The notes under the pieces are model-generated. The model searched no databases, was not told where the DNA came from, and saw only the letters and a program-made list of their open reading frames with translations. The position numbers and the translations under genes were made by a program. Of a DNA stretch of 17,922 nucleotides, positions 1-12,400 are shown one piece after another. How positions within the stretch are numbered: the first letter of the stretch is position 1; every line of letters begins with the position of its first letter. Origin of the DNA: JAUWQU01 sp964605095 (GTDB taxonomy: Bacteria; Planctomycetota; Phycisphaerae; SM23-33); the NCBI GenBank assembly GCA_964605095.1, contig CAZSBS010000076.1:1-17922 (forward strand), written 5' to 3'.

Positions 1-3000
1 CCCGCGGACTGGCCGCGGATAACCGTCGTGTCGAGCATGCCGTCGCCGTCCAGGTCGGCCCCGGCGTCCGGCAACGTCAGGCTGCCGCCAAGCAGTTCAT
101 CCAGGTTCCACAGGATGCGGACCTCGCCGGCATTGCTGCGGCGAACGACAAAGCCGTCGGCCCGCAGCACGCGCTGCTCCGGCCTGCCTATCGCAAGGTC
201 GATCCGGCGGTTGCCGTCAAAGTCGCCGGCCTCCAGAACCAGCTCGTCCTCCCGCCAGCCACCCGAGGCCGCCGCAAAGTCGTGGTCCAGGTAGATCCGG
301 ATGTCGGCCTGGCTGTCGTTGTGCAGCGGCGAGGCCTCCATTTGGCCGTCGGACCAGAAGCCGTCGGTGCAGTAGATCAGGATGTCCGCATCGTCGTCGT
401 TGGTCTCGCTGCCGCCACGGACGACCGCGAGGTCGTCGGTGCCGTCGCGGTTGACGTCGCCGAGGTTGACGATGGCCGCCAAGTCTCGCGTGGAGTTGCC
501 CGCGCCGGCGCCCGAGCGAGTCGCGTCGGCCAGCACCATCACGGGCGAGAAGGTCTGCGCACCGCCGGTGGACCACGGCGATCCGAGCCCCAGTTCCAGC
601 CCGCCGAGGCGGTCGTAGTCCACCACGTACAGCGCGCCGACCGTGAGCAACTGCCCCGTAACCGAGCTCTCGAACGTCCACTGTCCCGGCATGAACAGGA
701 CGACTTCCTGCCTGCCGTCGGCATCGACGTCGGCGACCGCGGCCTGCGTCGTGGCGTCATAGTAGCCAGTTGGCGCGTACGACCACTCCGCAGGATTCAG
801 GCCAAGGTAGTCCAGCGTGTCATACTCGTCCCACTCCCAGGCACCGTTTTCGTTGATAACCTGGTCGGCCTCCCAGACGCCCAAGGGCGTCGGCTCGCCG
901 GAAGCGAAGACCGAGTCGTAGATGTGCTGGCCGGTGAAGATCGCGGCCTTGAGGCCGTCGGTGGTCTCGGGGTAGAGCAGCATCAGATCGCTGCGGCTGT
1001 CGCCGTCCCAGTCGATCACCTGGGCCTGGAGCGTCGGGAACCAGGCGCTGACGATCAACCGCGTCGAGTCCGGCGAGGAAGCGCCGACTTCGAGCGTCGG
1101 TGAGATATCCGGCGTTCCGGGGATCATTAACACGCCGGAGGACAACACGAATCCGGACAGCCAGGACCCCACGAACAGCAGGTCGCACGCGCCGTCGCCG
1201 TCGATGTCCGCCGGCTCGCCCAGCGGCTCAAAGCCATTGAGTTCGATGACCGTGTGGGCCACTTCGTCGATAGGCTCCTGGCCGTCCCACGTCGCCGTCG
1301 GTCCGTACAGCAGGTACGCCGTCGTCAGGTTGTCATCCCACAGCAGCGTGTCGGCGTAGCCGTCCATGTTCACGTCGCCCACCGACGCGGCATGGGACAA
1401 CTCGCGACCCAAGGCGTCGCCCTGAACGCGCGGCAAGTCGCCGGCGTCGGCCCCGGCCGGGTCGGACAGGTCCACGCCGGTGTTCGTCCATCGGCCCTCC
1501 GCCAGCGGGGTGCCCATCTCGTACTCGTACGGCGCGGGCGGCAGCAATTCGACTTCCAGCGTGTTTGGCGTCAGTTCCCGCCCGAAGATGATGTGGTACT
1601 CACCCAGAGTCGTGTCCAACATGGCGATGTCGTCAATCCCGTCGCCGTTGACGTCGCCGAGCTTGCGGACCCAGTACAACAGGTCCTGCTGGAAGCTCAG
1701 CGATGCGTCTATGTACTGCGGCGCGGGAGGCTCCACGGTCAGCTTGGTTTCGAGGTCCTCGGCCCCCGTGAGCCACTCGGAGATGGTGTGCGTGCCCGTA
1801 ACGCGCATGACCGTGTGGAAGAGCATGCCCTCGCCATCGGTCAGGGAACTGGTCAACTCCTTGTGGGCGTAACCGATCTCCCCGAACCCGTCGTCGTCGA
1901 TGTCGCCCAGCGGCGTCAGTAAATCAGGCAGTTCCGTGATGGAAAAACTGGTGTAGCCGCCTGAAAGCAGCTTGCTGTGGCCATCACCCGACAACAGGCT
2001 CCATTGGTTGACCAGGATGTCGGCATAAAGGTCCACGTAGCCCGCGTCCATTCGACCGGCCGGGACAAGATCCACGCCGTCGAACGGGCCGAGCGTGCCC
2101 AGTGAGGTAGACCAGGCGACGCCAAGCGGCTGCGCCTGCGACATGTCGTAGCTCGCCGAGGGCGACAACTTGCCCGAGAACACCCGGACGCTCGCGTTCC
2201 ACTGCATCGGCCCGGCGGAGTTTATGGCAAGGAACGCGAAGTCCTTCGTTCCGCTGCTGTAGGCTTGGCCAACGGGCACGATCTGGCTGACGGACTCGGC
2301 CGTGATCTTGTAGTTGGTCTGTTCCAGCGCGGAAAGCGGCGTGTCCTCGAAGAGCCTCACGTCGTCTATGAACCAGCCCTCATGGTCGTTGTCGAAGGCC
2401 GTGACCGTGTTGAAGTAGAAGCGGACCCTGACGGTGCTGCCGGCGTCGACCTGGCCGATTTCGACCCGCATGTGATGCCACCACGGCTGATCGTCCGACT
2501 CGGCAAAGCTGTCGGTGGAAGTGTCGGCGACGGTGGTCCACGCCCCGCCGTCGATGGACACCTGCACCTTCGGCACGTCGGTAATATGCACGCCGCCGCT
2601 GGTCCAGTAGGCCGTGTCCAGCCAATAAGTGTACTCCAGCGTCAGGTGATCGACGCTTTGCTGCATCGTGACGGCCGGGCTGTCCAGCACGCCCGCGGAC
2701 CATCCGCCTTCGTAGGTGCCGCCGCCGTTTGGGCCCTCGTCGTGGCCGAAGTACCACGACCCGTCGCCGGACTCGCTGCCGCGGGCGCTGGTCGGGTGCC
2801 AGTAGTCCGTCCTGCCGGAATAGGATGAGTGGGTGAAGCTCGATGAGTCCTCACCGTCGAACGCCCAGCTTGCGACAACGCCGCCGGGCGAAAGCCCCTG
2901 CTGCCCGGCCAGAACGCGGACGCGCGTGTACTGCGTGTAATCGTTGGTGGCGACGACGATGTCGTCTATGCCGTCACCGGTCACATCTCCCACGGCCTGG

Positions 3001-3435
3001 ACGGCCAGGATGGACTCGCCCATGAGCTGACCGCTCATGACCACGTCCGCCTCGTCCAGCAGGCTGATCGTGTCGCCGCCGCTCAGGTCGTTCTGGCCGA
3101 ACCATACGTACACGCCGGCGGCCGAATATGTCTCGTCAAACTTCTGGCACACGCCGACGACCAGGTCGTCAAAGCCGTCGTCGTTGATGTCGCCCGTGCT
3201 GACCTGGCTGGACACGCCGCCCGAATAGCTCGAAACCGGCGCCGGAACGACGATCGTTACGTACAGGCCGGTCCCGCCAAGCTGGACTCGGACCAGGCTT
3301 GAACCTACCACCTCGTGATCGGCCTGACCTTCGGGGACAAGGCCCAGGTCAATCCCGCAGTTCAGATACGTGGCGTCCTTCACGCCGACGACGTAGTCCA
3401 TCTCGCCGTCGTGGTTCAGGTCGCCGGCCGGGGCG
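1..3435 (-). repeat. FG-GAP/VCBS-type repeat region with twelve calcium loops
   Basis: From residue about 4441 to the window edge there are twelve D-x-[ND]-x-D-G-x-x-D-type loops followed by a short strand. Clear examples are GDLNHDGEMDYVVG, GDINDDGFDDLVVG, GDVTGDGIDDIVVA, GDVNGDGIDDIAML, GDVNRDGTDDLAVV (432-458) and DLDGDGMLD (30-56). Loops start near 3420, 3190, 2990, 1905, 1660, 1385, 1205, 1015, 740, 458, 224 and 56. Such repeats form beta-propeller blades with calcium in each loop, as in integrin alpha chains and bacterial adhesins. The one large gap, 2990 to 1905, holds the jelly-roll domain. Repeats may continue past the edge. Confidence 0.9.
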
Positions 3436-6400
3436 AAGTAGCTCGTGAATGCCGCGTCGTCAACAGAGAGCGTAACGTCGGCGGCAGAAGAGTCCACCTC
3501 CGGATAGCCGCCCAGCCCGGCCACGAAGAAGATGTCGTAATCGCCCAACTCGTCCGGATGGGCTTCGTTGGTCTGCCCCGAAAGGAAGCCCAGCCTGGAA
3601 ATCGGGTTCTCGGCGGTAAAGGTGATCTCGATCTGGCCCGCCTGCCGCAGCGAACAACCGTACTTCTGCTGCCCGACGTCATAATAGAAGAACGCCTTGT
3701 CGAAGACGGTGCCGCCCTGGAAGCTCGCGGCCGCAAGCGCGGCGTTGATCTTCCGCACGTACTCATCGTTGCCAAGCGAGCTGTTCGATTGCGTGACGGT
3801 CAGGTCCACGGTGATCGAGCCGGTGGACGCCCCGTTGATCCGCAGGCTGAAGCTCAGGGAGGTAGCGCCCGTCATGCTCTCCAGGTCCTGCTCGCCGATG
3901 AGTCCGAAGGTCTTGGGGTTTATTATCCGCAGGACGTAGTAGTCCGGCGTGCCGGTGAACTGCTCGACGGGCAGATATGCCAGCGATCCGTCGATTGAGT
4001 CTTCGGTGGCCGCGTACAAACGGACGTTGGCCATGCCCAGGTCCACGTCGCCGGCCCAGAGGCTCTGGCCCGTGACGAACAGGTCGCCGTCGAAGAACGT
4101 CTGGGACTGCTCGTCGGCAAAGCTCACGCGATCGATCCAGTCCAGGCTCAGCGGCGCGGTCGCCGCGTCCCCGAATGCCGTCTGCGAGGCCGGCGCGTCT
4201 ATCACGTACCAGTCCCCCGTGTCGCCGAAGTGCAGCGACAGGTCCGCCATCGAGGCCGTCGAGACGATGTCTTCAACGCTACTGGCGAGGCTGGCCGTGT
4301 CGTTCGAGCCGGTCTGTCCGTCGCGAGTGACGAACTCCAGCAGGTCCGGCGCGATGCCGTCGTTGCCGTAAATAAGGTCCGTGCCGGACCCGCCGCGCAG
4401 CAGGTCGTCCCCGAGCGAGCCGGCGATGAAGTCCATGCCCTCCCCGCCGTCGATCACGTCGTCCAGAACGCCGCCGTACAGGCGGTCGTTGCCCGGCCCG
4501 CCGTAGATCTCAAGCGCCGCGACGTACGCGCCTTCCTGGAAGGCGCCGCGGGCGATGCCGTACTCGCTGCTGCGGTAGCCGCTGCCGTCGGGCAGCGGAA
4601 TGTGATAGCCCGGGTCGGCGTGGAACTCGTCGTTGCCCGAGCGGGTCTCGACGATCGTGTGCTCCACCTCCTGCGCCCGCCAGTATGCGTACTGCTGCGT
4701 GTACACCGTGACCGTGCCCGCCACGGCCTGGTCGTCCTCGAAGCCCAGGTCCCCGTTCGTACCCGACAGTATCGCCAGATCCCACCCGATCTGCCGCGTG
4801 GTGAGTGTCAGGTAACGGTCGTGGACAACGCCAGCCTCGATGTAGTCCGTCAGCCCCAGCTCTTCGATCCGCTCCTGGATGTCCGTCGCCATGTCGCCGG
4901 CATGTTTTGTGGAATCGTACTCGTACTGGCTGACGATTATCTCGTAGTCATGGCTCACGTCGTCGCCGTCAGTCAGGCGGAAACGCAACGAGAGCGGCTG
5001 CGGCACTTCCGAGACGACCACGGCCGGGTTGCGGGCGATGAGCATTACGGTGATCTCCTGGCCATCGTCGGTCATGTACCGCTGGTTGGCGGTATCCCAG
5101 ACCAGGGCCGTCAGCTCGTATCGCCCCAGCACGCGGTTGTAGCGGATAGCGAAGTAGTCGGGCACGGGATCGCCCATGTCGTCGAGGTCGCCGCCGAGGA
5201 TCATCACGGCATCGTCGCCGGACCCGCCCTCGATCCAGTCGGTGTGCGTGGTGATGTAGGTGGTGTCGTCCGGAAGATCCGCGTCGTCCAACGTCGGCAG
5301 CTCGTCCGGAATGATCTGGAACAGGTCATCGCCCTCGCCGCCAAGCAGCAGATCCCACGCCTGGTAGTCGTTGCCGCCGGAAATCACGTCGTTGCCCGAG
5401 CCGCCAAGAATCCAGTCCTCGGCGATTCCGCCGCGAAGCACGTCGTTGCCCGGGCCGCCCAGGATCACGTCCCGGCGTATGTGCTGCTGGTCGCCAATGT
5501 CCTGAACCAGTCCGCTGGCGCAGTCGATCTCGACGAACTCGTCGCCCGCGACCAGCTCAATCTCCATTTCGTAAATTGTCGGTAGAGGCTCGGCCTGGCG
5601 GACCTGAACGTACAGTTCAGCCGTCACGTCGAGGTCCTCTATCTCGCCCAGCACGATCTCGCCGTCTTCCGACGACGCCAGCTCCGTCAACTCGCCGTCA
5701 ACGTACTGGAACACGGCAAGCTGGAGCTGGTCGAGATCGCTGGCGCCGCTGACCCGCAGCGTGGTGGCCGCGTCAAGGGCCAGCAGGCTCACCTTGTACC
5801 AGTCCACGTCGTCGGGCGAGTCTATGGTCAGGCCCGTCCACCGCAGGCTGTGCGCGACGTACGTCGGCAGGTACTCAGCCGTGAGGTCCTCGGGCGAAAG
5901 CCCGCGGGTCTCGACTTCCTGGCCGGACTCAGGCAGGCCCGTTATCGGCATGGCCGCGAAGGCCGGCAAATTCGCCGCGATGACGATCGCGTCGGTGTCG
6001 GCTGGATTGACCGCCCGCAGGATCACCTTTCCGCCCACGACGACGACCTCGAGCGTGTCGTCAAGGCCGGCAGCCTCGAGCTCCCGCGCCAGCACGGCCG
6101 AGAGCATGGTCAGCCCGCCGATGTGCGGCTTGAGCTCGATAACCATCGGGACGTGAGCGGCAATTTCCACCGTGATCTTGGCGTCTTCCAGGCCGGCCGA
6201 TACGAGCTTGTCGTCGCCGAGGCACACCCCCGCCGATCCGGTAAGCGAAAAGGCGTGGGAGGCGTTGTCGGGCTGCGTGTACACGTCGTTGCGCTGGTCG
6301 TTCTCCGTGCTGTCCGGCAGGATGGCGTTTCCGGAGGCGATCTCGACGAAGTCGTCTCCCTCGCCCGCCGAAATCCACACGGTCTTGCGGACGGTCGGGC

Positions 6401-9400
6401 CGACGTAGATCTCGTCGTCGCCGCCGAGCGCGTCGATGATAATCGCGTCGAAGTCGCCCTCGCTGGGCAGCAGGTCGCCGGTCATCACCAGTTCCGTGTA
6501 GGCCAGGGCGCGGACGTCCGGGTCCTCGTCCTGGAGCTTCTCGGCGTCCAGCAGCAGGTACGACGGGTCCCAGAGGTACTCGCCGTCCTCGCCGCGAGCC
6601 ATGAAGTCCAGGCGGATCTGGGCGTCAAACGTGTAGTTGCCGTTGTTGTTCGTAAGGCGCGTGATGATGTGGTGCTGAGTGAGCAGCCCCGGCTCGGTGA
6701 CGTAGTTGACCTCGATGCGGTCGGCGCCGGCCGTGCCGCTGTAGTACCACACGCGGTCGCACTGCCTGGCGTACTCTTGCCACATGTCGTCCCCGCCGTC
6801 CAGCCCGCTGTTGAAGGGCTCGCCATAGCGGTCATAAAGCGTGTCGTCACCGGCGCCGCCGTACATGAAGTCCAGGACCGTCCCGCCGAACAGCAGGTCG
6901 TCAAAGTCGCGCCCGAGCATGCGGTTCAGGCCCGTGGACTCCAACACGTACGCCCCGCCGCCGTCGTTGTCGTAACGCTGCCCCGTGGCGGGGTCCACGA
7001 ACACGCCGAACTGCCCGCCGTTTCGCGGGTCCATCGTCCATGCGTACAGCTCGTTTCGCCCGTGCCCGCCGATCAGGTCGTCGTTGCCGGCCCCGGCGTA
7101 GAGGCGGTCCACAACGTCCGGGCCGTCGCCCGCCTCGGCGTCGCCCCAGAGCACGTCGTCCCCGGCGTAGCCGTAAATGGTGTCGCTGCCGGAATCGCCG
7201 ATGAGCCAGTCACGCCCGGATGAGCCGTAGAGCGTGTCGTTGCCGGCCCCGCCGTGGAACCAGCCGACAAACTCCCGGCTGCGGCTCTCCAGCCCGGAAA
7301 AGTCCACCGCACCGGGCCCGTTAGAGACGAAGCCCAGCACGTCGTCGCCGCCCAGGCCGAAGAGCTGGAACTGCTCGACCAGCGGCGTGCCGTAGGCATC
7401 GCGCCACTGGGCGTAAAACGAGTACGTCGGACCGCCGTCGATCTGGAGCGTCACCGTCAGCACGCCGGGAGTGTCCTCACGGAACCACATCACGTCGTCG
7501 CCTTGCGTGCCGTATGCCTTGAGGATGTCGGTGGCGTAGTCCTCGGCCACGTCGCCTAGCGAGCGGTTGCCGCCGTGACCGTTGAAGACCTCCGTGCCGG
7601 ATGCCAGGTGCGTGGGGTCGGTGTCGAGGATGAGGATGTCGATGTCCTCGCCGCCGTAGAGCTTGTCGTTGCCGGCCTGGCCTTCGAGGGTGTCGCTGTC
7701 GGCGCCTCCCCACAACTCGTCGTCGCCGGCGCCGCCGTAGATGACCTCCTGTCCCGCATCGCCGTAGAGCTTGTCGTTGCCGCCGAGGGTGTCGGGCAGA
7801 AGGTTCAGGCCGTAGCTGGGCCCCGCAAGATAGTCGCCGTAGATGTTGTCGTTGCCGCCGCCGCCGAAGATCGTCTCCGAGCCGATGTTGCCGTACAGGT
7901 AGTCGCCGTCCTCATCGCCGAAGAGCTGGTCGCCCGGCGCCCCGGCCGTGTCCGACCAGGCGTAGATCCGATCGACCCCGGGCCCGCCGTAGAGCCGCTG
8001 GCCCGCGCCGCCGGCGTCGCCCATCAGCACGTCGTCGCCCTCGTTGCCGTAAATGTTGTCGATCCCGCCGCCGCCGTAGATCGTGTCCGTGTTGCCGCCG
8101 CCGACAAGCACGTCGTGCCCGTCGGGCCCGGTCCCGCCGTCGCCCCAGATGTGGTCCTCGCCGGCCCCGCCGTCGATGTAGTCGTTGCCCGGCCCGCCGA
8201 TGAGGTCGTCGCCCATGCCCCCGCCGAAGATAATGTCGTCGCCGGCGCCGGCGTCAATTGTGTCGATGCCGTCAAGGGACCCCGCCACGCTCTGGCCTTG
8301 GACCACCTTCGGCGTGATTTGCGGCAGGATGGCCTCGAGCCCGTCAACACGCGTCACGGGGCTGCCCTGGGCGTCCACAAAACGCATCGGCCAGGTGAAG
8401 TTCGCCGGGTTGGACACGTCCAGGTCCTCGGCCGAGAATATGGCAACGCCGCCCCAGACGACGTCCCGCCCGCCGCCGGAGGTGATGACGTCGTTGCCGT
8501 CGCCGCCTTCAATCCAGTCGTCACCGTCGCCGGTGGTGACCTCGTCGGGCCCCTCGCCGGCCAGAATGGTGTTGTTGCCGCCCGTCGAGACGATGGTGTC
8601 GAGTCCCTCGCCGGTCTCGATCCAGTCGTTGCCCGAGCCGGTATACACGTCGTCGTCGCCGCTGCCGGTCCTGATGACCTTATCCCCGCTGCCGGCGTGG
8701 ATGATGTCCCTACCGCCGCCTGTCTCGATGACGCCCGGGCCGTCGCCAAGCGTCACCACGTCCATGTCGACCGCGCCCGAGGCGGAGGCGTAGACGTAGT
8801 GCTCGCCGTTGCCGGCGACGATCGTGTCGTCGCCCGCGCCGCTGTGGATCGTGTTGTGCCCGCCGCCGGCGTAGATGGTGTCCTTGCCGACACCGGTGGT
8901 GATGATGTCTTCTCCGTCATCGGTCCAGATGCGGTTGTCGCCTCCGGTCGTCAAGACGCTGTGCGTGCTTGCCGGCTCGCTCGCCGGGCCGCGCAGGTCG
9001 ATGTAATCGTTGCCGCTTCCGGTGGTGACCACCTCGCTTCCGCCGCCGCCGTAAATGTGGTTGTCGCCGCCGACAACGTGGATAACGTCGTCGCCGCCGC
9101 CCGACCAGATCTCATCGTTGCCGCTGCCGGCATCGATCGTGTCGTCGCCGTCGAACGTCTTGACGAAATTGTCGCCCTCGCCGGCATGCACGAGGTCGGT
9201 TCCGAGGTCGCCGTAGATCCAGTCCTTATCCGCCCCGCCGTCCAGCAGGTGCGTGGTGGCCGGGTCGCCAAGGTAGACGCTCGATCCGACATTCGCGGCC
9301 AGGCCGGCTATGAGATGGTCCTGCCCGCCTTCGCCGTAGAGCTCGTCCGACCCGCCGTCGCCGTAAAGCCAGTCCGCGCCGTCCCCGCCGAAGAGGACAT

Positions 9401-12400
9401 CGTTGCCGCTGTCGCCGTGGATGGTGTCCGCATCACCCCGGCCATAAATCGTGTCGTTGCCGCGCCCGCCGGACAAGTTGTCGCCCGCGCCGCCGCCGTC
9501 GATTACGTCGTTCTCGCTGCCGCCGTCGATCGTGTCGATACCCTCATCGCCGGTGCCTCCCGAAGCGTCGAAGTCGCCGTATATCTCGTCGCTGCCGATG
9601 CCGCCGTAAATGGTGTCGCCGTCGGCCCCGCCGACGAGATAATCGTCGCCGCGCCCACCGTCGATGGTGTCGGCGCCGCCCTGCCCGTAGATCCGGTCAT
9701 CGCCAAGCCCGCCGTCCAGCGTGTCGCCATCGGCGCCGCCGTCTATCAGGTCATCGCCGCTGCCGCCGTGGATCGTGTCCTGCCCGTCCTGGCCGTAGGC
9801 CTCGTTGCCGTCGGCGTCGCCCAGCGTGATCGTGTCGTTGCCGGCCCCGCCGTAAACCTCGGCCTGGCCGCGACCGGTCGTTACGTGGTCGTCGCCGACA
9901 CCGGCATAGATGGTCACCGGAATCGTGACGGCCTCCTCGACCGTGATTGTGTCGTCGCCCTCGCCTGAGTCGATCCAGATGTGCTGCACGCCGCTGTACC
10001 GCTGGCGGAAGCCCATCGTGGTGACGAATATCTCGTCGGCTGCGTACCCGCGCTCGATGACCACAAGGTCGCCAACGTCCTCTGTGTTGATTACCTCGTC
10101 GCCGGTGGGCGCCACGGGGTATCTCTGGCCGGCGTGTGCGCCGACGTTGATCACGAGCAGCCCGTCCTCGCTCGGAACGCCAGGGTAACTGCCGCCGGTG
10201 GCGAAGCCCGCCAGGGCCGGATCGACCGATACCTCTACCGGCGGCGGGCCGGCGCTGTACTCGGCCTGGATGATCGGCATGCGGGGCGAGTTCCACTCGG
10301 CAGTCCAACTCAGCGGCCCGAAGCCAACCGTCACGTAGGCGGTCAGGAACGCCTCGGCCGAGATGCCGATGTCGAAAAGGTACTCCGGCCCGGCCAGAAG
10401 CGCCTGGTACATCTCGCCGAGGCGAAGCTTGCCATCGTCGTTGGGGTCGTTGAGGTCGAAATACGCCCCTAGGTATACCCCTCCGCCGGCGCCGCCGCGG
10501 GCGAAGCCCAGGTTGAGCTCCGCCGAGGCCACGAGCGACCCGTAAAGCTCGACCTCGCGCACCTCCTTGCCGTTGGCGTCCCAGTCGGCAATGTACAACC
10601 CGTTGAGAAGGTCCACCGCCTTGCCGCTGCGGGCCATGTCGAAGAATCCCTGGGTGTCGTAGCCGAAGGCGAAGTCGATGGCCGCGCCTGCCGTGCCCGT
10701 GATACGCGCCATGAGCGGGCCAATGATCGTGAACGCCTGGGAGAATGAGAACTCGACTCCCAGCCGAGGCATGTCGAACACGACCAGGTCGATGTCCTCC
10801 TTGCCCAGCATGAGCTGGAAGACCTGCATGGGGTTTTCGAGGATGGGGAATCGCAGCCCGCCGGCCCAGTCGAACCCGCCGCCGGAGCTTGTGCCTATGC
10901 CACCCGCGCGGGCTAGCAGTTCAGACACATCACCGTCGCCGACGCCCGAGACCGCCCCGGCGATCTGCTCGCTCGTGGCGCCCTGGCCGCTCGGGTCGCC
11001 CCAGGCGAAGTGCATGACCCAGCCCGACAGGTCGCCGTATAGCTCCATGCCCTGCAATGCCGCCGCTATCTGCAAGCCGTCCGCGCCATGCCCGCCGTAG
11101 GTAAAGCTGCCGATCGGCAACACCAGGCCCGCGCCGTCCAGGCGAGAGCGGGTGTCATTGACAAACTCGATCAAATCCAGCACCGTGTCGGCGGCGTAGA
11201 TGAAGTCGTTGTAATCGCCGTAGCCGAACAGGTCAGCGATGTCCAACAGCGTGATCGGCGTGCCAAGGTCCGATATGATAGGGATCGGCGTGGTAAGCGC
11301 GTCGATGACCGGCTTGATCGGATCGAGGATGTCGCCGATCGTCCCGAGCATGTCCCCCAGCACGTTGCCCACGAACTTGCCTAGGTCCAGCCCGAGGTCC
11401 GTGAACTGCACAACCGGCGCAGAGAGCTGGTAGCTCGTATTGCCGCCATAGAGCCACAATAGGTACAGGTCGCTGCGAACGGATGGGAACTGGTCGTTGT
11501 GGCTTATCCCCGCGACGATCTCCGCATGCACCGCGGCCGAGACGTTCACGTCGGCGTCCAGGATGTCCAGCGGATCGTTGGCTGCGACGATCTCGCTGAG
11601 CGTGAGTATGCCATCGGGCCCGGCTGGGTCGTACGAGACCAGCGCATCGGTGATGTCGATGCTGAACCGCGCGGTGATGGCGTTTAGCAGCCCGGTGAAG
11701 TCAACACCGTGCCCGCTTCCGTCGACGTAGGCATCGGCCTTGTCCTGCCCGCTACGGGTGTCGCTGTCTCGCGTCACCACGTCGAGCGACAGGAACCCCA
11801 GATCGCCGGAGGCATGGAGGTCCACATCGGCGGAAACGTCGAGGAAAAAGTCCTCCGGGTCGCTTACGTCGAAGTACACGCCGCGGTCCTTGCTGACGCC
11901 GAACGACAGATTGAAGCCGAACTCTATCGTGCCGGTGACCGTTCCGGCAAGGTCCAGACCAAGCCAGTCGGTCCCGAGGCCCTGGAGCTGGCCGTTGACG
12001 AATGTCACCGACTCGCTGGCCCCGAGCTTCAGGTCGTACTGGATGTGGTCGGAGTCGGCAGCCACGATTATGTCGTCGATGGTGACCTGCCCGTCGCCGG
12101 TGACGTCGAGCAGCCAGCCGATAGCATCCGAGGAGCCAAGCATCACGGGCTCTTGCGGCAGCGGGGCCCCTTGCGGCAGCGGGGCCCCTTGCGGCAGCGC
12201 GCCGCCGGCCCCGAGGACGTTGTAGAGAAGCTGGCGCAGTTCCGCGGCCGTGCCGGCAGGCGAGCCAATGGCGGCGCGGATTCGCGAGACGAAATCGGAG
12301 ACGTCCTCGAGGTTAGCGCCGATCAGGGGAATGTCGGCTTGGGTGATGCTGTCGTCCAGCACGTTCTGTAGCGTTGAGAGCACGAGGTCCACCGCAGCGA

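Noticed and set aside
4230..7223. Two further long plus-strand frames (4230-5585 and 5850-7223)
   Set aside because: Same codon-aligned antisense shadow effect over the giant gene; no recognisable domain and no ribosome binding site.
7660..9960. CRISPR-like regular repetition
   Set aside because: The periodicity is 27 bases (nine codons) with coding variation, and the translation gives RTX nonapeptides; there is no constant repeat with unique spacers.
7575..9968. Plus-strand open frame of 797 codons
   Set aside because: It is antisense to the RTX block and codon-aligned with the real frame. Antisense stops would need TTA, CTA or TCA codons in the sense gene, which are rare at this GC, so long shadows are expected. 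Its Val/Ala-rich product is simply the reverse complement of GGC/GAC repeats.
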